64,000 nt of DNA. It comes from Sphingobium sp. AP50. Its GTDB lineage: Bacteria; Pseudomonadota; Alphaproteobacteria; Sphingomonadales; Sphingomonadaceae. The notes below the pieces were generated by a model, which made no database searches, was not told where the DNA came from, and saw only the letters and a program-made list of their open reading frames with translations. Position numbers and translations under genes: made by a program. Of this stretch, positions 16,530-25,653 are shown in pieces (within the stretch, counting starts at the first letter, position 1; each line of letters begins with the position of its first letter). The stretch lies in assembly GCF_900109095.1 (NCBI RefSeq), contig NZ_FNYZ01000006.1, positions 1 to 64,000 on the forward strand, written 5' to 3'.

Positions 16530-17615
16530 ATGTTAGCAATCGGCCTGATGTCCGGCACATCGCGCGACGGGATCGACGCGGCCCTGATCGAGACGGATGG
16601 CGAGGGGCAGGTCGAGGCGGTCGCTTTCCATGCCATGGAATATGATGATGGCTTTCGCCTGCGGCTGGCCGAGGCGTGCCAGCGGGCGATGGCGATGGAC
16701 AAGCCGGGGTTCGAGCCGCTGATCGCATCGGTCGAGGCGGAACTGACCGAACGGCATGTGCAGGCGGTGGCGGACCTGCTGGGGCGCAGCGGGCATATTG
16801 CCGAGGATGTGGGCGTGATCGGCTTCCATGGCCATACCGTCGCGCATCGGCCCGAATGGGGATGGACCTGGCAGATTGGCGATGGCGCGGGGCTGGCCGG
16901 GGCGTTCGGCATCGATGTGGTGGCGGACCTGCGCAGCGCGGATGTGGCGGCGGGCGGGCAGGGCGCACCGCTGATGCCGGTCTATCATCGCGCGCTGGCC
17001 GATGCGCTGGTGAAGCCGGCGGCGATACTCAATCTGGGCGGGGTGGCGAATATCACCTTCATCGGGGCGGACGGAACGCTGATTGCGTTCGACACCGGCA
17101 TGGCGAGCGGGCTGATCGATAACTGGATGCAGACGCATGGGGATGCGGCCTATGATGCCGGGGGCGCCTGTGCTGCGCGGGGGCAGGTGGATGAAGCGCG
17201 GCTGGCGACGATGATGGCCGATCCCTGGTTTGCCGCGCCGCCGCCCAAGAGCATCGACCGCGAGCAGTTCAGTATCGAGGCGGTGCGAGGGCTGTCTCTG
17301 GAGGATGGCGCGGCGACGCTGACAGCCTTCACGGCGGCAGCGGTGGCGCGGGGCGTGGACCATTTGCCGGAGCGGCCTGCGCAAATCCATGTCGCGGGCG
17401 GCGGTCGGCATAATGGGACGCTGATGGCGATGCTGGCGCAGCGGACCGGCGCGGAAGTGCTGAGCGTCGATCGGCTGGGATGGGATGGCGATGCGCTGGA
17501 GGCGCAGGGTTTCGCCTATATGGCTGTGCGGCATCTCAAGGGGCTGCCGATCAGCTTTCCGGGGACGACCGGGGTGCCGGAGGCGATGATGGGCGGCGTG
17601 CTGTTCCGCGCTTAA
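16530..17615 (+). CDS. anmK: Anhydro-N-acetylmuramic acid kinase
   Basis: 361 residues of the AnmK family, which phosphorylates 1,6-anhydro-MurNAc to MurNAc-6-phosphate in peptidoglycan recycling. The N-terminal phosphate-binding motif [15 protein letters not shown] is characteristic, and later family blocks are visible ([46 protein letters not shown]). The ATG at 16530 is preceded by gaggtggag at good spacing. Cell-wall genes (mltB-like, rlpA, dacC) lie 36 kb away in the same window. Confidence 0.95.
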   Translation: MLAIGLMSGTSRDGIDAALIETDGEGQVEAVAFHAMEYDDGFRLRLAEACQRAMAMDKPGFEPLIASVEAELTERHVQAVADLLGRSGHIAEDVGVIGFHGHTVAHRPEWGWTWQIGDGAGLAGAFGIDVVADLRSADVAAGGQGAPLMPVYHRALADALVKPAAILNLGGVANITFIGADGTLIAFDTGMASGLIDNWMQTHGDAAYDAGGACAARGQVDEARLATMMADPWFAAPPPKSIDREQFSIEAVRGLSLEDGAATLTAFTAAAVARGVDHLPERPAQIHVAGGGRHNGTLMAMLAQRTGAEVLSVDRLGWDGDALEAQGFAYMAVRHLKGLPISFPGTTGVPEAMMGGVLFRA

Positions 17616-17677
17616 CTTCGCATATTTCCCGCAAGTTTCGACATTTTATTGCGCTGGCCTGATCCTATCGGAAAGGC
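17611..17677. repeat. Dispersed element with core ttcgcatatttcccg (copy 1)
   Basis: Reads acttcgcatatttcccg, then gacattttattgcg, then ggcctgatcctatcggaaaggc. It begins over the anmK stop codon. Copy 3 at 38154-38220 matches across almost its whole length; copy 2 at 27709-27752 matches the first two blocks only. It is not a simple hairpin. Confidence 0.8.
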
Positions 17678-17693
17678 ACGAGCGCAGAATAGC

Positions 17694-17728
17694 AAGGCGG
17701 TCCGCCATAGGATAGCGGGCCGCCCTTT
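17694..17728. terminator. Terminator between anmK and a small secreted protein
   Basis: Stem ggcggtccgc (17696-17705) pairs with gcgggccgcc (17715-17724), allowing one G-T pair, and is followed by cttt on the plus strand. It lies in the convergent gap between anmK and the minus-strand gene at 17734 and could end transcription from both sides. Confidence 0.6.
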
Positions 17729-17733
17729 CGGCG

Positions 17734-18066
17734 TTACCAGCGGCGATGCTGGCCATCATGCTTCTGAACCTTAACCCGTGCGCTGAGCGCATCGAAGCGG
17801 CGGTCGAGATCGGCGCGTTCGCGGTAGCTGAGGCCACCCGACCGGCGATAGTCGGCTTCGCGGGCGGACAAAGCGCGGAAATCGGAGCGCAGGCGATAGG
17901 CCTCATTCCGGTTGAGCGCGCCGGAGCGGATGCCCTGATCGATGCGGGCGTCGATGCGCGCCTGACGGGCATTGATGGTCTGCCAGGGAGCGGCGCTGGC
18001 AGCCATCGGCGTGGCAACGGCCAGCGTGGCGGCGGCAGCGGCGACCAGGGTGGTGATCCGGTTCAT
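17734..18066 (-). CDS. Small periplasmic protein of unknown function
   Basis: 110 residues. A clear Sec signal peptide (VAAAAATLAVATPMAASA) is cleaved at about residue 25. The rest is strongly charged and helical, rich in arginine and aspartate (ARQARIDARIDQGIRSGALN, READYRRSGGLSYRERADLD), ending in histidine-rich KHDGQHRRW. The N-x-x-Q-A-x-I-D-x-R-I-D-x-G pattern recurs in many small sphingomonad exported proteins, but no function is known. ATG at 18066 follows AAGGAGAAGTCGCC, a good ribosome site. Confidence 0.7.
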   Translation of the reverse strand: MNRITTLVAAAAATLAVATPMAASAAPWQTINARQARIDARIDQGIRSGALNRNEAYRLRSDFRALSAREADYRRSGGLSYRERADLDRRFDALSARVKVQKHDGQHRRW

Positions 18067-18185
18067 GGCGACTTCTCCTTCTTACTCTTTCGATGGACCA
18101 AGGAGTAAAAGCCGCCTGTCGCAGGATTGTGCCACGGCGGGGGCGATTTTGTCGCGAAATGTATCCTGTTCGAATCAGGCGATAT

Positions 18186-18749
18186 TCAGGGGACGCCGAT
18201 CACCGCTTCGGGCTGTGCGGGATATTGGCGCAGCAGCGCATTGCACAGGTCGGCTGCGGTAGTGCCGGGGGTTGCGGCCGATCGGACGGTGAGGGCGGTG
18301 CCGTGCCAGACGATCTCTTCCGAGCCGCGCTTACGCAATGTCATGTCGAGTTGGGTGCGCTCCAGCGCGACGAGGCGGGATTTACCCGAGGGCATGGGAA
18401 TGTTGAACGCCGATCCCACGGCACCGGACACGCCGCCCTTTGCGACCTTCGAACCGGAGGTCGCGACCTGTGCCTCTCCGGTTCCGGCTTCGGACGTGGA
18501 AACAGCCAGTTGCATCGTGAAGGCGGCATGACCGGCGCCTTCCAACAGGGTGAAGCCCTTGTCCGCCAGAGCGCTGGCGGCGGCGTCGCGGTAAATGTCG
18601 GGGGACGGTGCTGATCCGCCGTCGACCGTGGTGGCTTCGACCGACATGGTGCCTTCGACCGGAGGCGTGGCGGCCAGCGCGATAGTCGGCAGGATCAGGG
18701 TGATCGCCAGCGTCAGACGCGGGATGATCGTGCCGGCCTGTTTGGCCAT
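18186..18749 (-). CDS. Exported protein of unknown function
   Basis: 187 residues. The signal peptide covers about residues 1-27 (LTLAITLILPTIALAA). The mature protein has one probable fold of beta strands and helices (PDIYRDAAASALADKGFTLL, AFTMQLAVSTSEAG, LDMTLRKRGSEEIVWHGTAL). That order resembles periplasmic proteins that measure or present a summed quantity (DUF4136-like architecture), but the resemblance is too weak to name a family. A glycine-serine linker lies in the middle. It stands alone between two other minus-strand genes. Confidence 0.6.
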   Translation of the reverse strand: MAKQAGTIIPRLTLAITLILPTIALAATPPVEGTMSVEATTVDGGSAPSPDIYRDAAASALADKGFTLLEGAGHAAFTMQLAVSTSEAGTGEAQVATSGSKVAKGGVSGAVGSAFNIPMPSGKSRLVALERTQLDMTLRKRGSEEIVWHGTALTVRSAATPGTTAADLCNALLRQYPAQPEAVIGVP

Positions 18750-18862
18750 AAGTGACAGGCGCGGGCCATGCGGCGCAGTTGTGCGGGAAGACGTGGCGAT
18801 GCTCCTATGGGCTATGGTGCCAGCGAAGCTAGGCCATCGAGCGGCGTTCAGCCAGCCCCTTA

Positions 18863-20038
18863 CTATCGCTTCCGCGTCAGTTCCCGCATGGCCGCGTCGA
18901 TGCCTTCGATCGTCAGCGGGTACATGCGGTCGCTGATCAGGTCGCGGATCATCTTCGTCGACTGGCTATAGCCCCAATGGGCCTGGGATGCCGGATTGAG
19001 CCAGACGGCGGCAGGATAGGTCTGGAAGGCGCGCTGGAGCCAGACGGCGCCCGCCTCCTCATTCATATGTTCGACCGATCCACCGGGCTGGATGATTTCA
19101 TAAGGGCTCATGGCGGCGTCGCCGACGAAGATCAGCTTATAGTCATGGCCATATTTGTGGAGGATATCCCAGGTGGGGATACGTTCGGAAAAGCGGCGGC
19201 GATTATCCTTCCACACGCCTTCATAAAGGCAGTTATGGAAGTAGAAAAATTCCATATTCTTGAATTCGCCGGTTGCGGCGGAGAAGAGTTCCTCGCACAG
19301 CCGGATATAGGGATCCATCGATCCGCCGACGTCGAGGAAAAGCAGCAGCTTGACCGCGTTATGCCGTTCGGGCCGCATGCGGATATCTAGCCAGCCCTGT
19401 CGCGCGGTGCCACGGATGGTTTCATCGAGGTCCAGTTCGTCGGCCGCGCCCTCCCGCGCGAAGCGGCGCAGGCGGCGCAGCGCGACCTTGATATTGCGGG
19501 TGCCCAGTTCCCGGCTGTTGTCCAGATTGGCGAATTCGCGCTTTTCCCAGACCTTGATCGCGCGCTTGTGACGGCTTTCCCCGCCGATACGGACGCCCTC
19601 GGGATTATAGCCGCCATGACCGAAGGGCGAGGTGCCGCCCGTGCCGATCCATTTGTTGCCGCCCTGATGCCGTTCCTTCTGTTCCTCCAGCCGCTTTTTC
19701 AGAGTCTCCATAATCTCGTCCCAGTCGCCCAGCGATTTGATCTTCTCCATCTCCTCGGCGCTGAGATATTTTTCGGCGACGAGGCGCAGCCATTCCTCCG
19801 GAATGTCCGCCTCCACCCCATCCTGACCGAGTACGCCCTTGAAGACCTTCGCGAAAATCTGGTCGAAACGGTCTAGTAGGGCCTCATCCTTCACATAGGT
19901 CGCGCGGGCGAGATAATAGAAATCCTCCGGCCGGCGGGCGATGACGTCCCGGTCGAGCGCTTCGAGCAGCAGAAGATGCTCCTTGATGCTGGCGTTGATG
20001 CCGGCGGCGCGGAGCGCGTCGAGGAAGTTGAGCAGCAT
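18863..20038 (-). CDS. VWA domain protein, CoxE-like
   Basis: 391 residues from the ATG at 20038. The N-terminal half is helical (FLDALRAAGINASIKEHLLL start, typical of CoxE-like proteins), and the C-terminal half is a von Willebrand A domain. The metal-site motif is present as LDVGGSMD instead of the canonical DxSxS, a known variation in this family. CoxE-type proteins usually partner with a MoxR AAA ATPase in metal-cofactor insertion; no such ATPase is visible nearby, so the partner must be encoded elsewhere. A start 27 bases further upstream is possible but adds an unconserved tail. Confidence 0.85.
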   Translation of the reverse strand: MLLNFLDALRAAGINASIKEHLLLLEALDRDVIARRPEDFYYLARATYVKDEALLDRFDQIFAKVFKGVLGQDGVEADIPEEWLRLVAEKYLSAEEMEKIKSLGDWDEIMETLKKRLEEQKERHQGGNKWIGTGGTSPFGHGGYNPEGVRIGGESRHKRAIKVWEKREFANLDNSRELGTRNIKVALRRLRRFAREGAADELDLDETIRGTARQGWLDIRMRPERHNAVKLLLFLDVGGSMDPYIRLCEELFSAATGEFKNMEFFYFHNCLYEGVWKDNRRRFSERIPTWDILHKYGHDYKLIFVGDAAMSPYEIIQPGGSVEHMNEEAGAVWLQRAFQTYPAAVWLNPASQAHWGYSQSTKMIRDLISDRMYPLTIEGIDAAMRELTRKR

Positions 20039-20100
20039 GGCCCCTTGTCGGACAGGACAGGGCACGGCGCAAGATCGGGTTATTGGCCGAATATTAAGTG

Positions 20101-20111
20101 TTGCAGTGCAA
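20101..20111. promoter_or_regulatory. Palindrome ttgcagtgcaa upstream of chemoreceptor-like gene
   Basis: Perfect 5-base arms (ttgca-g-tgcaa) lie about 45 bases before the preferred start. A near copy (tgcagtgca) stands upstream of phaZ at 26350. It could be an operator for a shared regulator; this is inference from the sequence only. Confidence 0.3.
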
Positions 20112-20157
20112 GGTTAATGCGTCACTATCCAGACATAATCGATTTTGCGGGGCGCAA

Positions 20158-21537
20158 TTGGAAAACGGGGATTTGCTGGCCGATCTGGGAGAGAGGTCCA
20201 GCGACATAGCATTGCAGTGCAGCGAGACGGCCGGATTTCTGGGGGAACTTAATCGCCGCATTCAGGGCGATTCGTCGCGTCTGAGCAATTTGCAGAGCAA
20301 TATGGACATGCTGGTCGCCAGCCAGAGCGAAAGCGTCGCGGCTGCGCAGGAACTGAGCCTGACGGCGCGGCGGGCCGGGCATATCATCGCGGATGGCCAT
20401 GACGTGATCGGCCTGTCGCTGGGGGAAGTGGCGGGGCTGGTCGAGCATGTCACCGGGCTGGAAGGGCATTTGCGCCGCTTCCTGAAAGTGATCGAGGCGG
20501 TTGGCGATATTTCCGAGGATCTGGGCGCGATCGCGCGGCAGACGCGGTTGCTGGGCGTCAACGCTGCGATCGAGGCGGCACGGGGCGGCGCGGCGACCCA
20601 GGGCTTTGCGGTGGTGGCTGACGAAATCCGGCGGCTGGCGGGGCAGGCGGGGGAGTCCGCTGCGTCCGTGGGCGACAAGCTGGGGCAACTGGACCGCGAT
20701 GCACGCGCGCTGATCGGCGGGGTGGAGGCGAATATCGTGCGGGGGCGCGACGTCGGCACGCATATCGACCGATTGCGGCTGAGCATGGCGGAAATCGCGT
20801 CGCTGGTGACGCAATTTGGCGAGCGATCCGATGCGATCGTGACCTGCACCGATGCGGCCGATGGCGATGTCTCGGCTCTACGGCAGGGACTGTTCCTGTT
20901 CAGCCGCTCCTCCAGCGAAAGCGCGGCGCGGGTGGATGTGGCGCGCGAACAGGTGGAAGGGCTGGAGGGGATGGCCAATGCCATGCTCAACAGTGCCGCC
21001 CATGGGCCGCAAAAGACGCGCAACAGCAAATATATCGCCCTGGCCGAAGAGGGCGCGGAGGAAATCGGCGCGCTGATCGAGGCGGCGGTAGCGGAGGGGC
21101 GGATCAGCCTGAGCGACCTGTTCGATACCGGCTATCGGCGGATCGACGGATCGGAGCCGGCGCAATATCTCAATGGCTTCACCCATTTTGCCGACGCCAC
21201 GTTGCAGCCTTTGCTGGACCGGCATACGGCGCAGGACGGGGCGATCATCGGCTGTTGCCTGATCGACATGAATGGCTATCTGCCCACCCATGTCAGCGCG
21301 CGCAGCCAGCCGCAGCGGCCCGGCGCGCATGACTGGAACATGGAACATGCCCGCAACCGGCAGATTTTCATGGACGCCCAGACGCGGCGGGCGCTGGATG
21401 AGGAGGGGGACTTCTTCCTGTTCACCTATCGGCAGGATCTGGGCGAGGGGCGCTATCGCGCTCTGCGCAGCGTGTTCGTGCCCCTGGTCTTCGCGGGACG
21501 GCGCTGGGGGCTATATGAGGTGGGCTATCTGATCTAA
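20158..21537 (+). CDS. Soluble methyl-accepting chemotaxis-like protein
   Basis: About 459 residues without any membrane segment. The middle carries the receptor signalling hairpin: heptad-rich helices around the tip GDISEDLGAIARQTRLLGVN, then AAIEAARGGAATQGFAVVADEIRRLA, which is the conserved CheA/CheW contact region. The sensing module is C-terminal (about the last 150 residues, with IDMNGYLPTH and FFLFTYRQDLGEGRYRALRS), resembling a small Cache/PAS-like fold. It probably senses an intracellular signal. Start uncertain: TTG at 20158 follows GGGGCGCAA at good spacing; GTG at 20098 would add 20 residues. No che genes are visible. It is divergent from the VWA gene. Confidence 0.8.
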   Translation: MENGDLLADLGERSSDIALQCSETAGFLGELNRRIQGDSSRLSNLQSNMDMLVASQSESVAAAQELSLTARRAGHIIADGHDVIGLSLGEVAGLVEHVTGLEGHLRRFLKVIEAVGDISEDLGAIARQTRLLGVNAAIEAARGGAATQGFAVVADEIRRLAGQAGESAASVGDKLGQLDRDARALIGGVEANIVRGRDVGTHIDRLRLSMAEIASLVTQFGERSDAIVTCTDAADGDVSALRQGLFLFSRSSSESAARVDVAREQVEGLEGMANAMLNSAAHGPQKTRNSKYIALAEEGAEEIGALIEAAVAEGRISLSDLFDTGYRRIDGSEPAQYLNGFTHFADATLQPLLDRHTAQDGAIIGCCLIDMNGYLPTHVSARSQPQRPGAHDWNMEHARNRQIFMDAQTRRALDEEGDFFLFTYRQDLGEGRYRALRSVFVPLVFAGRRWGLYEVGYLI

Positions 21538-22382
21538 TCCTTGTCCGTGCGGATGCCGTGGATCAGCGACACGAGTACGAAGGAGATGATCATCAGCAGA
21601 TACCAGCTTCCCAGCTTGGCGAGGCCGACCATGTGCCATGTGTGTCGCTGATCGGGATAGGTCCAGGCATTGGCGAAGGTGCCGATATTTTCGGCGAACC
21701 AGATGAACAGCGCAACGAGAAGGAAGCCGAGCAAGAGCGGCATCCGGCGTGGTTCGCGCCAGGGCGTGAAGGTGATCCAGCTTCGCCCCAGCAGCAGGAT
21801 CGCCGCTGCGAAGAGCGCCAGGCGGATATCCGGCAGCCAGTGATGGGCGAAGAAATTCACATAGATGAGGCAGGCCAGCAGGACCGTCGTCCAGACCGGC
21901 GGATAATGGGTGAAGCGGAAGTCGAAGATGCGCCAGATGCGGGCGATGTAACTGCCAACTGCGGCGTACATGAAGCCGGAGAAGAGCGGTACGGGGCCGA
22001 TATGGAGCAGGCTGGCCTCCGGATAAAGCCATGATCCGGCCTGTGTCTTGAAGAGTTCCATGATCGTGCCGATCAGGTGGAAGGCGAAGATCACCTTCGC
22101 CTCCGCCCAGCTTTCGAGGCGAAAGGCGAGCATGCCGGCCTGAATTGCGAGTGCCGCCAGCGTCAGGAAATCATAGCGATGGAGCGGCGCGCCGGGTGGA
22201 TAGAAAAGGTGGGTGACGAGCAGCAGCGCCAGCATCAGGCCGCCGAACAGACAGGCCCAGCCCTGTTTGAAGCCGAAGAGCAGAAATTCGAAGGCCCAGG
22301 CCGTGGGGCCGGGCGGAATGCGGATAGCTTCGAGATCGGCGCGGATGCGCGCGAAGCGGGTCGCGCCCGGTAGTCGGATCAT
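21534..22382 (-). CDS. DUF817 family integral membrane protein
   Basis: 282 residues with about seven or eight transmembrane helices (for example LMLALLLVTHLFYP, VWTTVLLACLIYVNFF, LALFAAAILLLG, LLLGFLLVALFIWF, YLLMIISFVLVSLI). Conserved DUF817 blocks are visible: FEFLLFGFKQGWACLFGG, KVIFAFHLIGTIMELFKTQA, PLFSGFMYAAVGSYIAR and the FNIGTFANAW-like segment (AENIGTFANAWTYP). Its function is unknown. The stop overlaps the convergent chemoreceptor gene by four bases. Confidence 0.85.
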   Translation of the reverse strand: MIRLPGATRFARIRADLEAIRIPPGPTAWAFEFLLFGFKQGWACLFGGLMLALLLVTHLFYPPGAPLHRYDFLTLAALAIQAGMLAFRLESWAEAKVIFAFHLIGTIMELFKTQAGSWLYPEASLLHIGPVPLFSGFMYAAVGSYIARIWRIFDFRFTHYPPVWTTVLLACLIYVNFFAHHWLPDIRLALFAAAILLLGRSWITFTPWREPRRMPLLLGFLLVALFIWFAENIGTFANAWTYPDQRHTWHMVGLAKLGSWYLLMIISFVLVSLIHGIRTDKD

Positions 22383-22465
22383 GGCTATGTCATAGCATCA
22401 TAATAGCATCATATAAGACTGTGGCGACCTTGATCTTTGCAAGGTCTTGCTATTAACTCCGACAA

Positions 22466-23827
22466 ATGACGAGGATGACATGGAAGGCAAGCCGCCGCGA
22501 TATGATCGCGGGCGGTGTGGCGGGGCTTGCGGCTGCGGGAGCGGTGCGCGCCGGGGCAACATCGACGGAAGCGGGCAAGGCGCTGTTGGCGCCGCGTCCG
22601 CCGATGGGGTGGAATAGCTGGAACAGCTTTGCCACGACGATTACCGAGGCGCAGGCCCGCGAAACCGCCCGGATCATGGCGGATAAGCTGCTGCCCTTTG
22701 GCTATGACATCTTCACCGTGGACATTCAGTGGTATGAGCCCGAAGCGTCGAGCTATACCTATAATGCGAAACCCAAGCCCGCGATGGATGGCTATGGCCG
22801 GATGATTCCGGCGCCCAATCGCTTCCCCTCCAGCGCCGGCGGCAAGGGGTTCACCCAGTTGGCCAAAGAAGTGCATGCGTTGGGGATGAAATTCGGCATC
22901 CATGTGATGCGCGGCATCCCGCGCGCTGCGGTGGAGCAGAATCTTCCCATATTGGGCGCGAACTATCGGGCGGCGGACATTGCCGACCGGACAAGCATCT
23001 GTAGCTGGAATCCGGACATGTATGGCGTCGACATGACGCGGCCGGGTGCGCAGGCCTATTATGACAGCATCTTCCGCCTCTATGCCGAATGGGGCGTCGA
23101 TTTCGTCAAGATGGACGATATGAGCCGGCCCTATGACGCGCATGCGCCGGAGATCGAGGCGGCGCACAAGGCGATCGTTGCGACGGGGCGGCCGATCATC
23201 CTGAGCCTGTCGCCGGGTGAAACGCCGGTGATCCGGGGCGATCATGTGCGCAAATATGCGCAGATGTGGCGCATCTCCGACGATTTCTGGGACGACTGGA
23301 CGATGCTGGAGGCGCAGTTTACCCGGCTGGAGAATTGGACGCCCTATCGCGGGCCGGGATCATGGCCGGATGCGGATATGCTGCCATTGGGGCGGCTGGC
23401 GCTTGGCGAGCGGGATACGCGCTTCACGCCGGACGAACAGAAGACGCTGATGACATTGTGGGCGATTGCTCGGTCGCCGCTGATCATGGGGGGTGATTTG
23501 CGGCATCTGGACGCGGCGACTTTGGCGCTGCTGACCAATAGAGAGGTGTTGGCGGTCAATCAGGCGAGCCAGGGCAATTGCCCGCATTTCGTGGAAGACG
23601 GTGTGCGGATCTGGTCGGCCGTGCCGGAGGATGGGAAGGGGCGCTATATCGCTTTGTTCAACACCGGCGACAAGGCGCGGGAGGTTGGCGTGAAGCTGCG
23701 CGATCTGGGGATTGGCGGGTCGGTCGCCGTGCGGGATTTGTGGGAAGGCAAGGCGCTGGGGCCGCAGGCGGAGCGGGTGAGTGCGATGCTGCCGCCGCAT
23801 GGGGCTGGGCTGTATCGGTTGAGCTAA
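22466..23827 (+). CDS. Glycoside hydrolase family 27 alpha-galactosidase
   Basis: 453 residues. A twin-arginine signal (SRRDMIAGGVAGLAAAGA) directs export of the folded enzyme to the periplasm. The catalytic barrel starts RPPMGWNSWNSF. The nucleophile is D217 in VKMDD, and the acid/base aspartate lies in RISDDF (272-273), as in GH27 enzymes that remove terminal alpha-galactose. The C-terminal beta domain ends LPPHGAGLYRLS. No other carbohydrate genes adjoin it. An ATG nine bases downstream (22475) has a slightly better purine run in front and could be the true start. Confidence 0.93.
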   Translation: MTRMTWKASRRDMIAGGVAGLAAAGAVRAGATSTEAGKALLAPRPPMGWNSWNSFATTITEAQARETARIMADKLLPFGYDIFTVDIQWYEPEASSYTYNAKPKPAMDGYGRMIPAPNRFPSSAGGKGFTQLAKEVHALGMKFGIHVMRGIPRAAVEQNLPILGANYRAADIADRTSICSWNPDMYGVDMTRPGAQAYYDSIFRLYAEWGVDFVKMDDMSRPYDAHAPEIEAAHKAIVATGRPIILSLSPGETPVIRGDHVRKYAQMWRISDDFWDDWTMLEAQFTRLENWTPYRGPGSWPDADMLPLGRLALGERDTRFTPDEQKTLMTLWAIARSPLIMGGDLRHLDAATLALLTNREVLAVNQASQGNCPHFVEDGVRIWSAVPEDGKGRYIALFNTGDKAREVGVKLRDLGIGGSVAVRDLWEGKALGPQAERVSAMLPPHGAGLYRLS

Positions 23828-23839
23828 ACCGGGATAAAG

Positions 23840-23861
23840 CCCCTCCCTTAAAAGGGAGGGG
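23840..23861. terminator. Hairpin between convergent GH27 and M28 peptidase genes
   Basis: Ten-base perfect stem cccctccctt/aagggagggg with a two-base spacer, in a 45-base gap between convergent genes. It belongs to the same C/G-rich hairpin type as those at 6828 and 10347. No long T run. Confidence 0.5.
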
Positions 23862-23872
23862 AGTAGAAGGGA

Positions 23873-25534
23873 TTACTTCCGTACCGCCGCGCTCTTGTCG
23901 CGGATGGCCTTGAATTCGGAGCCGGCCTTCCATTCGGGCCAGCGGGTCGAGAAGGCGAGGTCGCGGCCGATGTCGTACATCAGGTCCACGTCCTGCGCGG
24001 CACCGTCCAGTTTCCATGTGTCGTCGACCGCGTCGCAGGCCTGATGATAGCATTTTCCGGTATAGGCATCGATCCACGCCTGGCCGGCGGCGCGGCCGCC
24101 CTCGACCATGTCGGATGCGCCGGCAAGGCCCATCATGAGCAGCACGGGCACGCCGCGCTTGGCCATGGAGAAATGGTCGGCGCGGTAGAAGAGACCGCGT
24201 TCGGGCAGGCTTTCCTGCGTGATGACACGGTCCTGCTTTGCCGCGAACCTGGCGAGATCGTCCTCCAGCACATTCTGGCCCTTGCCGATCAGGATCACGT
24301 CCTTCGCCTTGCCGGCGGTCTGGAGCACGTCGATGGTGAGGTTGGCGACCGTCTTGTCGAGCGGATAGACCGGGCTCTGGGCATAAAATTCCGATCCTAG
24401 CAGGCCGCGTTCTTCGGCCGTCCAGGCGGCGAAGACGATCGAGCGGTCGGGGGCGGGGCCGGTCTTGAACCCGCGGGCGATTTCGAACAGGCCGGCCATG
24501 CCGAGCGCGTCGTCATTGGCGCCGGCGCGATAGATGCGGCCCTGCGCGTCGGGTGCGCCCTTGCCATAGGCGTCCCAATGGGCGCCATACATGACCGTTT
24601 CGTCCGGCCGCTTGGCGCCGGGGATGCGGGCGAGGACGTTGGCGCTCTTGACGACTTCCTGCGTCACCGGGAAAGCGGCGGAGAAGGTCGCGCCCTTGAG
24701 TTCGACCGGCTTGAATTTGGCGGAACGGGCCTGCTTGCGCAGCGCGGCCAGATCCTGACCGGCGCCGGTGAAGAGGGCCTTGGCCGCATCCCCCTCGACC
24801 CAGCCCTGTACTTGCAGGCTGGTCAGTTTGTCGGTGGGGCGAACGAGGTCGTAATTTTCGCCGCTCGGGCTGGTGACGACATTCCAGCCATAGCCCGCGC
24901 CCGGCGTGTCATGGATGATCAGCGCGCCGATCGCGCCGCGGCGGGCCGCTTCCTCGAACTTGTAGGTCCAGCGGCCATAATAGGTCATGGTCTTGCCGCC
25001 GAACTTGCCGAACGGGTCTTCGCCCTTCGCGGCTTCAAAGTCCGGGTCGTTGATCAGGAAGACGGCGATCTTGCCCTTCAGGTCCACGCCCTTGAAATCG
25101 TCCCAGCCGCGCTCGGGCGCGGAGACGCCATAGCCGACGAAGACCATGGGCGCGTTGGCGAGCGCGACCTTGTCCTTGGGCTGGAGGGTCGAGAGATAGA
25201 CCTGCTTGCCGAAGGTCCAGGGGGTGGCAGTACCGTTCTGGGCGACCTGCAACCCTTCGGCCTGGCCGAGGCGGGTGTGGAGCAGCGGCACGGTCTGCAC
25301 CCACTGGCCGTCCGGGCCGCCCGGCTCCAGCCCCAGTTGCTCGAAGCGGGCGACGAGATAGCCGATCGTGCGTTCTTCGCCGACGGTGCCGGGCGCGCGC
25401 CCTTCGAACAGGTCGGATGCCATGGTGCGGACGGACTGTTCAAGTCGCTTCGGATCGGTGGTCTGGGCATGAAGCGCGGGGGCGGTGAGGGCGGCGGTCA
25501 GGCCAAGGGCCAAAGCAAGGGTGCGGATTGTCAT
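23873..25534 (-). CDS. M28 family zinc peptidase with PA domain
   Basis: 553 residues. Sec signal peptide ALALGLTAALTAPALHA. A protease-associated domain sits at about residues 100-270. The M28 catalytic domain has all expected metal ligands visible: GAHWDAYG (His), RAGANDDALGMAGL (bridging Asp), WTAEERGLLGSEF (catalytic Glu-Glu pair), TIDVL (Asp) and CYHQACD (His). Such periplasmic enzymes trim amino acids or dipeptides from peptides. Length and order match the family. Together with the dipeptidase at 35.9 kb it shows a peptide-scavenging side to this region, but the two are not in one operon. Confidence 0.9.
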   Translation of the reverse strand: MTIRTLALALGLTAALTAPALHAQTTDPKRLEQSVRTMASDLFEGRAPGTVGEERTIGYLVARFEQLGLEPGGPDGQWVQTVPLLHTRLGQAEGLQVAQNGTATPWTFGKQVYLSTLQPKDKVALANAPMVFVGYGVSAPERGWDDFKGVDLKGKIAVFLINDPDFEAAKGEDPFGKFGGKTMTYYGRWTYKFEEAARRGAIGALIIHDTPGAGYGWNVVTSPSGENYDLVRPTDKLTSLQVQGWVEGDAAKALFTGAGQDLAALRKQARSAKFKPVELKGATFSAAFPVTQEVVKSANVLARIPGAKRPDETVMYGAHWDAYGKGAPDAQGRIYRAGANDDALGMAGLFEIARGFKTGPAPDRSIVFAAWTAEERGLLGSEFYAQSPVYPLDKTVANLTIDVLQTAGKAKDVILIGKGQNVLEDDLARFAAKQDRVITQESLPERGLFYRADHFSMAKRGVPVLLMMGLAGASDMVEGGRAAGQAWIDAYTGKCYHQACDAVDDTWKLDGAAQDVDLMYDIGRDLAFSTRWPEWKAGSEFKAIRDKSAAVRK

Positions 25535-25578
25535 CCGAACGCCTTACGCCCGGCCCCGCGCAGGGGAAAGAGGGATCG

Positions 25579-25653
25579 GAGTCTGTTTGAAAAATGCGCG
25601 AAAGAGCGCATTTTCGACGGATGCGCCAGAGGCGCATTCCCGAACAAACGCTC
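25579..25653. repeat. Cloverleaf-like set of inverted repeats
   Basis: Two hairpins, aaaatgcgc-gaaaga-gcgcatttt (25591-25614) and atgcgcc-aga-ggcgcat (25621-25637), are enclosed by an outer stem (gag...gtttg at 25579-25589 with caaac...ctc at 25645-25653). The right end runs into the GST stop codon. It occupies the gap between two minus-strand genes and may be a terminator or a small palindromic mobile element. Confidence 0.6.

Noticed and set aside
20212..20222. Another tgcagtgca palindrome as operator
   Set aside because: It lies within the coding part of the chemoreceptor-like gene (IALQCSE) and is explained by codons.
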